From an uncultured SAR116 cluster alpha proteobacterium (GTDB lineage: Bacteria; Pseudomonadota; Alphaproteobacteria; Puniceispirillales; Marisalimonadaceae): DNA of 64,000 nt. Location: NCBI GenBank assembly GCA_902619805.1, contig CACNGC010000008.1:1-64000 (forward strand), given 5' to 3'. This document shows, one piece after another, positions 26,899 through 36,900 of the stretch (position 1 is the stretch's first letter; each line of letters starts with the position of its first letter). A program made the translations under genes and the position numbers. The notes beneath the pieces are model-generated. The model searched no databases. It saw only the letters and a program-made list of their open reading frames with translations, and was not told where the DNA came from.

Positions 26899-27403
26899 TT
26901 ACTTTAATATTAGATCTTTTTATATTATCCAAATTAGCCCCTTCAATCCTTAATAATCTAACAGGATACTCTCTAACTGGTGAATGGACATGTCCTACAT
27001 CATAAAAATGCACATCACCAGCTTTCATAATATATTTTTTTTTTGGTTTAACATTCACAACATCATCTAAATTATTTTTTTCTACAATTTCCCAATCAGT
27101 CATTTCTGTTTCGCCTGAGGCTTGTCCATAAATAGCCCAGCTTGATCCATGGTCATGAGGGCTTCCTATCGCCTCATCATCATGGACATGTCCACAGACA
27201 CAAAAACCAGTTTCTTTATCTTCATAAAGTATTTGCCTAGGTAATTCACCATCAGCTCTATCAGGAAGATTATCAATTATAAAATTCTGATCCATAAGTG
27301 CTTTTGAAACAAAATAGCAAATTTTATCTGCCCCATATGGCATTTTTTCAGTATTAATAATTTCTTTAATATCTTGAACTAATTCATCTAAAGTATAAGG
27401 CAA
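26891..27403 (-). CDS. cupin protein, thiol dioxygenase-like
   Basis: A soluble protein of about 170 residues with a cupin metal site: SPHDHGSSWAIYGQASGETEMTDW supplies two histidines (about 83 and 85) and an acidic residue, and DVGHVHSP supplies the later histidine (about 138-140). The arrangement resembles cysteine/3-mercaptopropionate dioxygenase-type cupins, which oxidise thiols to sulfinates with O2 and iron; activity is not proven. I chose a TTG at 27403, 5 bases after GGAGG; a TTG at 27415 is in frame. It is convergent with, and overlaps, the rhodanese gene, a pairing seen elsewhere. Confidence 0.72.
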   Translation of the reverse strand: MPYTLDELVQDIKEIINTEKMPYGADKICYFVSKALMDQNFIIDNLPDRADGELPRQILYEDKETGFCVCGHVHDDEAIGSPHDHGSSWAIYGQASGETEMTDWEIVEKNNLDDVVNVKPKKKYIMKAGDVHFYDVGHVHSPVREYPVRLLRIEGANLDNIKRSNIKVIT

Positions 27404-27440
27404 TAGTTCCTCCAAAATTAGTTTATAAGTAATTTAAATT

Positions 27441-28358
27441 TTATTTTCCCCAGCTTAAGGCAATTGGATCATATTTCTTAACTAATTTGATTAATCCTGC
27501 TTTAGTTTGTTCTTCTAAAGGCGAAATTGGATGTCTACAAAAATCTGAATTAATAACACCCCCTTCTTTCATAATTACCTTAGTTGCTCTAAATCCGCAT
27601 TGCCTATTTTCATAATTAATTAAAGGTAAAATATTATTATATTTGTCTTCAGATTTATCAAATTCTCCGTCCAAATAGTCTAAAACAACTGGTCTAATTA
27701 AGTCTGGTATCATTGCTGAACTCATATTGCCGGTTGCACCAGCTTCTAAATCAGCAAACAATGTTATTCCTTCTTCACCATCAAATGGCCCTTCAATAAC
27801 ATCACCACCTTCAACTACAAGTTTTCGTAATTTAGAAGCCGCCTGTGCACACTCAATTTTAAAACATTTTACTGTTTCTATTTCTTTAGCCATTTTAATT
27901 AAAAGAGGAACAGGCAAATCAACTCCCGATAATGGTGCGTCTTGAACCATAATGGTTACGCCTGCTTCACCTACTTTTGCAAATTGTTCAAATGTTTGTT
28001 GAGAAGTTCCCCTCATTAGGGCGCCATGATATGGGGGCATCATCATAAGCATTTCGCCACCAAGTTCTTTCACTAATTTAGCACGTGAAAGTGCAATATC
28101 TGTTGAGAAATGACTCACAGTTGTAATTACAGGTACTCTACCAGATACGTGTTCAATACATAGTTTAGTTAAAATCTCTCTTTCATCATCTGATAACAAA
28201 AACTGCTCTGAGTAATTCGCTAATATACAAATACCATCAACATTTTGATCCACCATGCAATCTAGAACTCTTTTCATGCCCTCTATGTCGAGTTCACCAT
28301 TGTCTTTAAAAGGTGTTGGAGCCACAGGCCAGCAACCTTGAAATTTATTATGAGCCAT
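27441..28358 (-). CDS. dihydrodipicolinate synthase family lyase/dehydratase
   Basis: A 305-residue TIM-barrel aldolase-type enzyme of the DapA/NanA family. FQGCWPVAPTPFKDNGELD opens the barrel and the Schiff-base lysine is likely in VKCFKIECAQAASKL. The Tyr that acts as proton relay in DapA (YNxPxRTG) is replaced by VQDAPLSGVDLP. A QDAP motif is typical of the 2-keto-3-deoxy-L-arabonate dehydratase-like branch, so a 2-keto-3-deoxy acid is a more likely substrate than aspartate semialdehyde. It lies between the cupin and a CoA ligase on the minus strand. Confidence 0.82.
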   Translation of the reverse strand: MAHNKFQGCWPVAPTPFKDNGELDIEGMKRVLDCMVDQNVDGICILANYSEQFLLSDDEREILTKLCIEHVSGRVPVITTVSHFSTDIALSRAKLVKELGGEMLMMMPPYHGALMRGTSQQTFEQFAKVGEAGVTIMVQDAPLSGVDLPVPLLIKMAKEIETVKCFKIECAQAASKLRKLVVEGGDVIEGPFDGEEGITLFADLEAGATGNMSSAMIPDLIRPVVLDYLDGEFDKSEDKYNNILPLINYENRQCGFRATKVIMKEGGVINSDFCRHPISPLEEQTKAGLIKLVKKYDPIALSWGK

Positions 28359-28394
28359 TCTGACCCCTTCATATTTTTATTTTAATTATGATAA

Positions 28395-29975
28395 TTAAAT
28401 ATTTTTATTTTGCCAAGTATCTATCGTAACCCCTTCTTCTCTTAGCTTGTTTTTTTGAATCTTACCTGTTTGTGTTTTTGGAAACTCTTTCATTACTCTT
28501 ATATATTTGGGTATGGCAAACTTGGCTAAGTTTATTTTTGTTTTTTCAAGTAATTCATCAAAATCTATATTGGTTTTATTATCAATCATCAAGGCTACCA
28601 TTACTTCATCTTCCATTCCCTCACCCCCATCAGCTGAAATTGCATATGCAGCTGCTTCTGTAATAAATGGAATTTCTAAAAAAGCTTGTTCAACTTCATA
28701 TGACGAAATATTTTCACCTCTTCTCCTAATGCAATCCTTAATTCTATCCACAAATAAAAAGTGACCAGACTTTTCTCTAATCCCTGCGTCACCAGTATGA
28801 AACCAGAAATTTCTCCAACTCTCTACAGTTTTCTCTGGCATTCCTAAATAACCAGACATAAAACCATATGGTTGTTTTGGTCTCACAACTATTTCACCAA
28901 CCAAGCCGTTATTAACAGGTATATCTTTCTCAGGATCCCTTATTTCAACCTCAAAATATTTTTCATATAGTTTTCCACATCTACCATTACCCATTTCATT
29001 TTTTAAACCATATATTGGAATATTAACTTCTGTCATGCCATAAAGTGGTAATACATATTTTACACCAAATCTATTTCTAAAAATTTTTTCAGGTTCACTT
29101 GGCAATGGCGCTGAACCAATGACTTCTAAATTATGATCTTTATCGTATTTAGTAGGAGGTTGTGCAACAATAAACGCGGCTATAGCACCTAACATATTAG
29201 TATGAGTTATATTATACTTTCTAATATCTTTAAGCCAATTTGAGGCTGAGAATTTAGTTCTTATAACTGCTTTTGCACCAGTCATAATGCATGCTAAAAG
29301 TTGCATAAATAATCCATTAGCATGGAATAAAGGTAAGGAGATGTAAAAAGTGTGGTTATTTCTTAAGTTGTAATTTTCAATTGTTCCTATAGCAAACAAA
29401 ATACAATGTGCATTTGGCATCATAACTCCTTTAGAAGGCCCTGATGTTCCACTTGTAAACATTGTACAAACGTTGTCACTTAATTTTCCTAAAATAATCT
29501 CGTCTTCATTCAAAAGGTCTTTATCATTTAAATCTTTACAATTTAATATTTCAACTTCTAATTTATGAAGATTTACCAAACTTTTTACTTCGTGAAAAAA
29601 TTGATCTTCAACAAGAACATTTTTCGATTTAGATGTCTTAATTTGATGTAATAATACATTTCCTTTTATAGCAGTATTGATAGCTACAAACATAACTCCT
29701 ATAAAACTGCATGCTATCCAATATAGTATGAATTCTTTTGGGTCTTCTATTAAAACTGTTAAATTGTCACCTTCATTTAAACTCAATTCTTTTAAAATTT
29801 GAGCTTTTTCTAAAGATTTAATTTTTAGGTCATGGAAAGTCCATTTTGGACCATTTATAAATTCGATAATTTCTCTTTTTGGATATTTCTTGCATTGATC
29901 TAGGATAATTTCAGAAATTCTCCAATGATCTGGATTTTGAGCATAATTAAATAAGAAATAATTTTTTTCGTTCAT
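28395..29975 (-). CDS. acyl-CoA ligase, CaiC-like (AMP-forming)
   Basis: A 526-residue ANL-family adenylate-forming enzyme. The ATP/AMP loop is TSGTSGPSKGVMM (about residue 173), the adenine-binding motif PLYGMTEVN, the FHTGDAG hinge region and the catalytic lysine in TQTGKIQKNKL near the C-terminus. The substrate is a carboxylic acid of unknown type; crotonobetaine/carnitine-CoA ligases are close in overall layout. It lies upstream of the DapA-like gene and downstream of a hydrolase. Confidence 0.85.
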   Translation of the reverse strand: MNEKNYFLFNYAQNPDHWRISEIILDQCKKYPKREIIEFINGPKWTFHDLKIKSLEKAQILKELSLNEGDNLTVLIEDPKEFILYWIACSFIGVMFVAINTAIKGNVLLHQIKTSKSKNVLVEDQFFHEVKSLVNLHKLEVEILNCKDLNDKDLLNEDEIILGKLSDNVCTMFTSGTSGPSKGVMMPNAHCILFAIGTIENYNLRNNHTFYISLPLFHANGLFMQLLACIMTGAKAVIRTKFSASNWLKDIRKYNITHTNMLGAIAAFIVAQPPTKYDKDHNLEVIGSAPLPSEPEKIFRNRFGVKYVLPLYGMTEVNIPIYGLKNEMGNGRCGKLYEKYFEVEIRDPEKDIPVNNGLVGEIVVRPKQPYGFMSGYLGMPEKTVESWRNFWFHTGDAGIREKSGHFLFVDRIKDCIRRRGENISSYEVEQAFLEIPFITEAAAYAISADGGEGMEDEVMVALMIDNKTNIDFDELLEKTKINLAKFAIPKYIRVMKEFPKTQTGKIQKNKLREEGVTIDTWQNKNI

Positions 29976-30002
29976 TTAATTTACAAAATCCCTATTTAAA
30001 AA

Positions 30003-30800
30003 TTATTTTAACTTTAAAAGAAAAGAATTTATTATTGAGTTTAATTCCATAGGTCTTTCAGATGGAAGAAAATGACCACAATCAAGAGTGTGAGTTTCAC
30101 AATTTTTAATAAGTTCTACAAATTTTAAACCTGATTTTAATGGTGTCATTTGATCATTTTTTGCTAAAACAGCCAATGCTGGAACTTTAATATTTTTTGC
30201 AGCATCTATTCCGTCTGAATAATCATCACAAGAGTGCAAATCATACCTTAAAGCTGTTGATTTGTTCATAGACATTATATTATTACCTTCTCCATAATGG
30301 GAATGTCCCGGCCATTTATTAATTGACATGTCACCATCAATTCCATGTCCCCAAGTAACCATCATTTGAGAGGCTTTTTGTGGATTTTCTTTTGAAAGAT
30401 CTAACAAAAATTTATTAACTGGAATTTCATTTGAGCCCGCAACAAATATTAGTGCTTCTAAAGTACTTTTCAAAATTCTATTCAATTCTAAAGCAACCAA
30501 ACATCCTTGAGAATGTCCGATAACAACCACATTTTTAAGTTTTAATTTAACTAATAGGTCACTTATCCAATCTGCATTTTCTTTTATTGATTTGCAGGGA
30601 TTGCCATCAGAAAATCCATGGCCTGGCATATCGGGTGCGATTACAGAATACCCTTTATAAGCAAAAAAACGAGCCTGCTGAATGAAACTCAAATGATTTT
30701 GACCAGACCCGTGTAAAAAACACAATGTCTTTTTAGTATTATCTAAACTTTTACCACCTGTACCTATATAGGTCTTAGCACCTTTGAAATTAATGATCAT
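30003..30800 (-). CDS. alpha/beta hydrolase
   Basis: A 265-residue cytoplasmic alpha/beta-hydrolase-fold enzyme. The nucleophile elbow is VVIGHSQGCLVALEL (Ser about 104), the oxyanion loop FLHGSGQN, and a His in LDCGHFLPSERP near the C-terminus; the Asp is probably in LAKNDQMTP. No signal peptide is seen. It may cleave a thioester or ester made from the neighbouring ligase product (inference). It lies 27 bases from the ligase and 7 bases from metY, so the three form one unit. Confidence 0.83.
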   Translation of the reverse strand: MIINFKGAKTYIGTGGKSLDNTKKTLCFLHGSGQNHLSFIQQARFFAYKGYSVIAPDMPGHGFSDGNPCKSIKENADWISDLLVKLKLKNVVVIGHSQGCLVALELNRILKSTLEALIFVAGSNEIPVNKFLLDLSKENPQKASQMMVTWGHGIDGDMSINKWPGHSHYGEGNNIMSMNKSTALRYDLHSCDDYSDGIDAAKNIKVPALAVLAKNDQMTPLKSGLKFVELIKNCETHTLDCGHFLPSERPMELNSIINSFLLKLK

Positions 30801-30807
30801 GATATTC

Positions 30808-32103
30808 CTATTTGTTAAGCTTTTTTACAGCCTTGAAACCTCTTTCAAAGTCTTTTTTTATGTCATTAATATCTTCTAATCCAACTGACAGTCTTATCAT
30901 GTCATCCGTCAATCCACCCTCTTTCATAGCCTCTGAACTCAAATGAGAGTGAGTTGTACTCCCTGGATGAATAAGTAGTGTCTTAGCATCACCAACATTT
31001 GCTAAATGTGAAGCTAATTGTACTGATTCAATAAATGCCTTCCCTGCTTCACGTCCACCTTTAATACCAAAAGCAACGATTGATCCAGATCCTTTTGGTA
31101 ATATTCTTTTTGCTACTTCATGGTCAGGATGTGTATCTAAATCTGGATGTTTTACCCATTCTACCATTTCATGTTTTACTAAAAAATCTAATATAGAGTG
31201 AGTATTTTCAATATGTTTTTTCATCCTCAAAGGTAGCGTTTCAATTCCTTGCATTAAATGAAATGCATTAGTCGGGGATAAAGAAGGTCCAAAATTATAC
31301 ATACCTTCTGCTCTTATTTTTGCTATTAAAGCAGATGGACCAAATTCTTCCCAAAAACTTATACCACCTAGAGCAAAATGTGGTCCTGAAATTGTAGGAA
31401 ACTTATCTTTATCTCCCCAATTAAAGTTACCACCATTTACAACAGCGCCTCCTATTGCAATACCATGACCACCTAACCATTTGGTAAGTGAATGAACAAT
31501 AATATTTGCTCCATGTTTAAATGGCTGCATTAGATATGGAGTATTAAAAGTAGCGTCTAGTACTAGAGGGATATTTTTTGAATTACATATTTTAGCAATT
31601 TCTGGAACATCCATAATATCTAATCCTGGGTTGCCAATAACTTCTCCAAATACTAATTTGGTATTTGGTTTTATTGCCTTCTTAATTGCTTCTGGATCAT
31701 TGGGATTAACAAAATCTGTATTAACTCCAAAACGAGGCATAGTATGCTGAAGTAAATTAATATTTGCTCCATACATTTTGCTTGATGCAACAATATGATC
31801 CCCACTACTACAAATTGCAGAAATCACTAGGTGCATTGCAGCCATTCCACTTGAACATGCAAGTGCACTTGCTCCACCCTCGAGAGCTGCTAACCTTTGC
31901 TCTAGTGCTGCAACTGTAGGATTTGATATTCTAGTATATAAATGTCCACCAACTTCCATATTATACAAAGACGCAGCTTCTTCAGTGCTATTGAAAACGT
32001 AAGATGTTGTCTGATAGATTGGTACAGCACGTGAACCAGTTTCCTTATCAGGAATATGTCCAGCATGTAAAGAGAGGGTGTCAAATTTGTAATTTTCACT
32101 CAT
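30808..32103 (-). CDS. metY: O-acetylhomoserine sulfhydrylase / Cys-Met metabolism PLP enzyme
   Basis: A 431-residue Cys/Met-metabolism PLP enzyme. The N-terminal FDTLSLHAGHIPDKETGSRAVPIYQTTSY, YTRISNPTVAALEQRLAALEGG and the PLP lysine in HSLTKWLGGHG identify O-acetylhomoserine (thiol)-lyase, which makes homocysteine from sulfide or methionine from methanethiol. It heads a minus-strand unit with the hydrolase and CaiC-like ligase. The 127-base upstream gap was examined for a SAM-type riboswitch and none was convincing. Confidence 0.9.
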   Translation of the reverse strand: MSENYKFDTLSLHAGHIPDKETGSRAVPIYQTTSYVFNSTEEAASLYNMEVGGHLYTRISNPTVAALEQRLAALEGGASALACSSGMAAMHLVISAICSSGDHIVASSKMYGANINLLQHTMPRFGVNTDFVNPNDPEAIKKAIKPNTKLVFGEVIGNPGLDIMDVPEIAKICNSKNIPLVLDATFNTPYLMQPFKHGANIIVHSLTKWLGGHGIAIGGAVVNGGNFNWGDKDKFPTISGPHFALGGISFWEEFGPSALIAKIRAEGMYNFGPSLSPTNAFHLMQGIETLPLRMKKHIENTHSILDFLVKHEMVEWVKHPDLDTHPDHEVAKRILPKGSGSIVAFGIKGGREAGKAFIESVQLASHLANVGDAKTLLIHPGSTTHSHLSSEAMKEGGLTDDMIRLSVGLEDINDIKKDFERGFKAVKKLNK

Positions 32104-32230
32104 TGAAATTCCTTAAAATAATTTTAATTATTATATCTTATTTCGTAAACCTTAAAAATATAAATTTACCTCATTAAAAGTATAAAAAATTATATATTTG
32201 CACAATCAGCCAAAACAAATTCATAATTTA

Positions 32231-33868
32231 TTAATTATTTTCTCTTAAATCTTTACGGATAATTTTTCCTGTAGTTGTCAAAGGTAATTCATAAACAAAC
32301 TCTATAAGTCTTGGATATTCATGAGCAGCTAACTTTAATTTTACATGATTTTGGATAGATTTTTTTAATATTTCATTTTGAGTTAAAACATTATTATTAT
32401 CCATAGGAACAACAAAAGCTTTGATGACTTGACCTCTTAATTTATCTGGAATGCCAATCACCGCAACCATGCTAACTTTAGGGTGTGAAATTACAGCATC
32501 TTCTACCTCACTTGGTCCAACCCTATAACCTGAGGTATTAATAATGTCATCTTCTCTACCTTTAAAATAAAAATAACCCTCCTCATCCTTATAAGCAAAA
32601 TCACCTGTGTAGAGCCAGCCATCTTTAACTTTTTGTTTTGTTGCTTTATCATTTTCCCAGTATTTTAAAAAAGATACAGGGGTATCAGATTTGACTATTA
32701 TTTCTCCGTCCAATCCAGGTTCTTTAATAAGCTCTCCATTTTCATTAATTATTCTAACTTCATGACCGGGAACAGGTTTACCAATAGAACCTTGTTTGGT
32801 TGGCATAATCGCTCCACAATTCGAGACTGTTAAATTACATTCTGTTTGACCATAAAACTCATTAATACCAACCCCTAAAATTTGTTTACCCCACTCTAGC
32901 AAATCTTCTCCAAGAGCTTCACCACCTGAACCAACAGTTCTTAATTTCAAGTTTTTTATTGGTTTATTGGGATTAAATGATTTCATCATTTTTAGTGCAG
33001 TAGGTGGCAAGAAAGTATTTTTTATTTCTAGTTTAGATATTAAATCAAAGGTAACTTCAGGATCGAATTTTTGAGATCTGTAGCTTACTACAGGAATTCC
33101 AAAGTGCCATGCTGGAAGGAGCACATCAAACAACCCACCTATCCATGCCCAATCAGCTGGTGTCCAAAACAAATCTGTAACAGGTTCAGATGATGATAAA
33201 AATTCATGAGGTATTTCTACTCCTGGTATATGTCCTAGTAATGTTCGATGAGGGAGCAAAGCACCTTTAGGCCCCCCTGTTGTTCCGGATGTATAAATAA
33301 TTAAAGCGGGATCAGATGCTTTTGTTTTTTTTGTAATGTAGCTGTCTGAAGCCTGTTCTAATAACTTTTTGAAATTAAAAACATTACTTTTTTCGTCATT
33401 ACTATCTATACAAATTATTTTTTTTAAATCTGGTAATCTATCTTTAATTTCAAAAATTTTATTTAAGCCAATATTATCGCAAATCACCAATGATGCTCTT
33501 GAATTCAACAAACGATAATGTAATGCCTCTGTTCCGAATAAATTAAATAAAGGTATTGAAATTTTTCCAGACTTAAAACAAGCCATGTGTGCAACTGCAG
33601 TTTCAGGACATTGACCTAAAATAATACCAACCCTTGCGTTGGCCTCAAGATGAAAATGATCAAAAACATTAGCAAGTTTGTTTGCAGATCTTTTTATATC
33701 AATAAAAGACCACTCCTCTATCTTGCCGTTTTGTAAAAAATTAATTAATGCTATCCTATTTTGATAATTATCCTGATCAACAGTATCAGATGCTATATTA
33801 TAAAATTCTGGAATATTCCATTTAAATGTTAAAGATAGCTCTTCAAAATTATTCAATTTTTTAAGCAT
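32231..33868 (-). CDS. acyl-CoA synthetase, acetyl-CoA-synthetase/medium-chain type
   Basis: A 545-residue ANL enzyme with the P-loop-like IIYTSGTTGGPKGALLPH (about residue 190), FWTPADWAWIGGLFDVLLPA, EFYGQTECN and the C-terminal acyl-adenylating lysine in PLTTTGKIIRKDL. The W-rich central segment resembles acetyl-CoA synthetases and medium-chain ligases rather than FadD. It is the first gene of a minus-strand direction and is divergent from the ferredoxin oxidoreductase across a 96-base gap that must hold both promoters. Confidence 0.85.
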   Translation of the reverse strand: MLKKLNNFEELSLTFKWNIPEFYNIASDTVDQDNYQNRIALINFLQNGKIEEWSFIDIKRSANKLANVFDHFHLEANARVGIILGQCPETAVAHMACFKSGKISIPLFNLFGTEALHYRLLNSRASLVICDNIGLNKIFEIKDRLPDLKKIICIDSNDEKSNVFNFKKLLEQASDSYITKKTKASDPALIIYTSGTTGGPKGALLPHRTLLGHIPGVEIPHEFLSSSEPVTDLFWTPADWAWIGGLFDVLLPAWHFGIPVVSYRSQKFDPEVTFDLISKLEIKNTFLPPTALKMMKSFNPNKPIKNLKLRTVGSGGEALGEDLLEWGKQILGVGINEFYGQTECNLTVSNCGAIMPTKQGSIGKPVPGHEVRIINENGELIKEPGLDGEIIVKSDTPVSFLKYWENDKATKQKVKDGWLYTGDFAYKDEEGYFYFKGREDDIINTSGYRVGPSEVEDAVISHPKVSMVAVIGIPDKLRGQVIKAFVVPMDNNNVLTQNEILKKSIQNHVKLKLAAHEYPRLIEFVYELPLTTTGKIIRKDLRENN

Positions 33869-33964
33869 AAAAAATAATTACCTTTCCTTTAATTATTCTT
33901 ACTACTTGTTAAAATCTTTTTTATTATTTAAATTATATACAAACAAAACTTCATTGAGTTAGAA

Positions 33965-36900
33965 TTGAACTATATTAATAATATTAGATTAGACGATTGT
34001 TTTACTCAGGACAATGATTTAGCGCTTATGAATGGTGTTCAAGCATTAGTCCGACTTCTTATTGAGCAAGCAAAACTTGACAAAGATAATGGATTACAAA
34101 CCCAAGGTTATGTAAGTGGTTACCCAGGTTCACCGCTTGGAACACTTGATCTGGAACTAGGAAGATCAAAAAAACATCTAGAAAAACATAATATAATTTT
34201 TCAACCAGCGGTGAATGAGGAATTAGCTGCTACTGCAGCTTGGGGCACTCAAATGCTTGGTCTTTATGACAAACCCGAAATAGATGGTGTTTTTTCGATG
34301 TGGTATGGGAAAGGACCAGGTTTAGATAGATCTATGGATGCTTTAAGACACGCGAATATGGGTGGTGTTTCCAAAAAAGGTGGTATGGTATTGGCAGTTG
34401 CAGATGATCCAATTGGAAAAAGTTCTACAATTGCATACCAATCAGAACAATCCCTAATTTCTGCGGGTATTCCGGTTTTTTATCCTGCGAATGTAGATGA
34501 AGTTATACCAATGGGATTGCAAGCTTTTGCCTTGTCACGTTATGCAGGCATATGTGTTGCCCTTAAAATTACTAGTGATACAGCAGATTCAAATTCTGTA
34601 ATAGATCTCGGAAAATTAAGACCTAATTTATATGATTTAGAAAATCCAGTAAATGTTCACGTTAATAGACATGACCCAGCTTTAGACAGAGAATCAGCCC
34701 TGATTAAAAGAAGAGTACCTGCATCAAAAGTTTTTATTAAAGAAAATAAAATCAATAACTTGATATTTAACCCATCAAAAAAAACTTTAGGTATAATTAC
34801 AGTAGGTAAAGCTACTACTGAAACTATTGATGCTTTGGATAAAATTGGCATTAAAGATCCTGAAAAAAGTGGTATTGGTCTTTTTGCGTGCAAAATTCCG
34901 TGGCCATTAATAGATCAAGAAATAATTAGTTTTTGTGAAAAATTTAAAGAAATTCTAGTTATTGAAGAAAAAGCTAGTATCGTTGAAGAACAAGTGGCTC
35001 ATATTCTTTTTAACTCTAAATCAAGACCTCAATTATCTGGAAAGTTAGATGCATCTTCTAAAGAAGAACTTATCCCTAAGATATCAGAATTATCTAGTGA
35101 TATAATAGCAGATTGTTTACTTAAAAAAGTAATCCACTCTTCAATAAGCGTTGATATTCCTAAAACAAAAGCAGAAGCTATTGGGAGTAACTTGCCACCA
35201 GTAGTATCAAGGACCCCTTGGTATTGCGCAGGATGCCCTCACAACTCAGGAACCAAGACACCAGATGAGGAGGTTGTTGGCATTGGTATTGGCTGCCACT
35301 CTATTGGATATTTTCTTCACCCTGAAAAATTAACAAATTTTAGCCAAATGGGCGGTGAAGGTGTACATTGGATAGGAAGAGCACCATTCTCAAATCATAA
35401 ACATACATTTCAAAATATTGGTGACGGTACATATGCTCACTCAGGTTCTTTAGCAATAAGAGCTGCAGTTTCTGCGAATGTTAATATAACATTTAAAATT
35501 CTTTACAATGATGCAGTGGCAATGACAGGTGGGCAAAAGGCAATTGGTGGCTCAACTCCATGGGCGATATCTAAACAACTTGAAGCAGAGGGTGTTAAAA
35601 AAATTTATGTTGTATCGGATGAACCAGAGCAGTTCAAAGAGTTAAAATTATTTGCAGACAAAGTTGGAATATTTCATAGAGACGAACTTATAAATATCCA
35701 AAAAGAAGTAAGAAAAATTTCTGGAGTTACAGCAATAATTTATGTTCAAACTTGTGCGACAGAACTTCGAAGAAGAAGAAAAAGAGGATACGTTAAAGAT
35801 AGAGAAATTAAAATGTTTATTAATCCTGATGTTTGTGAAGGATGTGGAGACTGTGCTGAAAAGTCAAATTGCGTAGCTGTCAAACCTCTTGAGCATTTCG
35901 ATGGAATTAAGAGACAGATTGATCAAAGTGTTTGTAATAAAGATTATTCTTGTAAAAAAGGATTTTGTCCAAGTTTCATAGGCGTGCAAGCTGGTAGCAA
36001 TTCAATTAAAGAAAAAACGACTTTCCCAGAAATTCCAGATATAATTAATGACTTTAAAAAACCTAAGAAAAGCTTAAATAATATTCAAAATATAATAATG
36101 GCAGGTATTGGTGGTACTGGTGTTTCAACTGTTGCAGCTATAATAGTTATGGCTGCTCGAATAGATAAGCTTTTTGCACAATCAATGAATTTTACTGGAT
36201 TAGCCCAAAAAAATGGGGCTGTAACAAGTCAAATCAGAATTGGAAAAGAAAAATCACTTTATGATAGATCTGCAAGACTTCCAAATGAAACGGCCGACGT
36301 GCTTCTAGGATGTGACGCTGTTGTGTCAGTTTCTCCTTCTATTACTAGAACACTAAACCCTTTAAAAACAAATGCTATAATTAATGGAAGAGTAGAGCCA
36401 GTGGGAGTTGCTGGCGTTCACATTGGTACAATTGTAGATGATAACTTATTAAAAAAACATTTAGAAAATCATCTTCAAACTAAAAATATAGACTTCATTG
36501 ATATATCAAACTTAGCTGAAGCTTTAGTTGGCGACACAGTTTCTGCAAATATAATGATGTTGGGAATAGCGGCTCAAAAAGGACTTCTTCCAATAGAAGT
36601 TGATTCTCTGCAAAAAGCCATAGAGCTGAATGGAGTGGCTATTGAACAAAACCTAAGGGCTTTTAATTGGGGACGATTATTATGCGAACAACCTCAATCA
36701 GTATTTACTGCAGCGGGCTTAAACTCAAAAAAGTCCAAAAATATATCAATAGATAAATATATAGATAATTTTTCTGGCATCCTTGAAAAATATCAAAACA
36801 AAGAGTACTCAAAAATTTTTCTTTCGAATGTAAAAAAAGTAATTGAAAAAGAAAACCTAATAAAGAAGTCAGAAAAAGAATTGCCTCTATCCAGAAAAGT

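Noticed and set aside
32104..32230. Possible SAM-II/SAM-V riboswitch upstream of metY
   Set aside because: These riboswitches precede metY in some marine alphaproteobacteria, so the minus-strand leader was read for a pseudoknot. No convincing stems or conserved core could be seen; a covariance-model search would be decisive.
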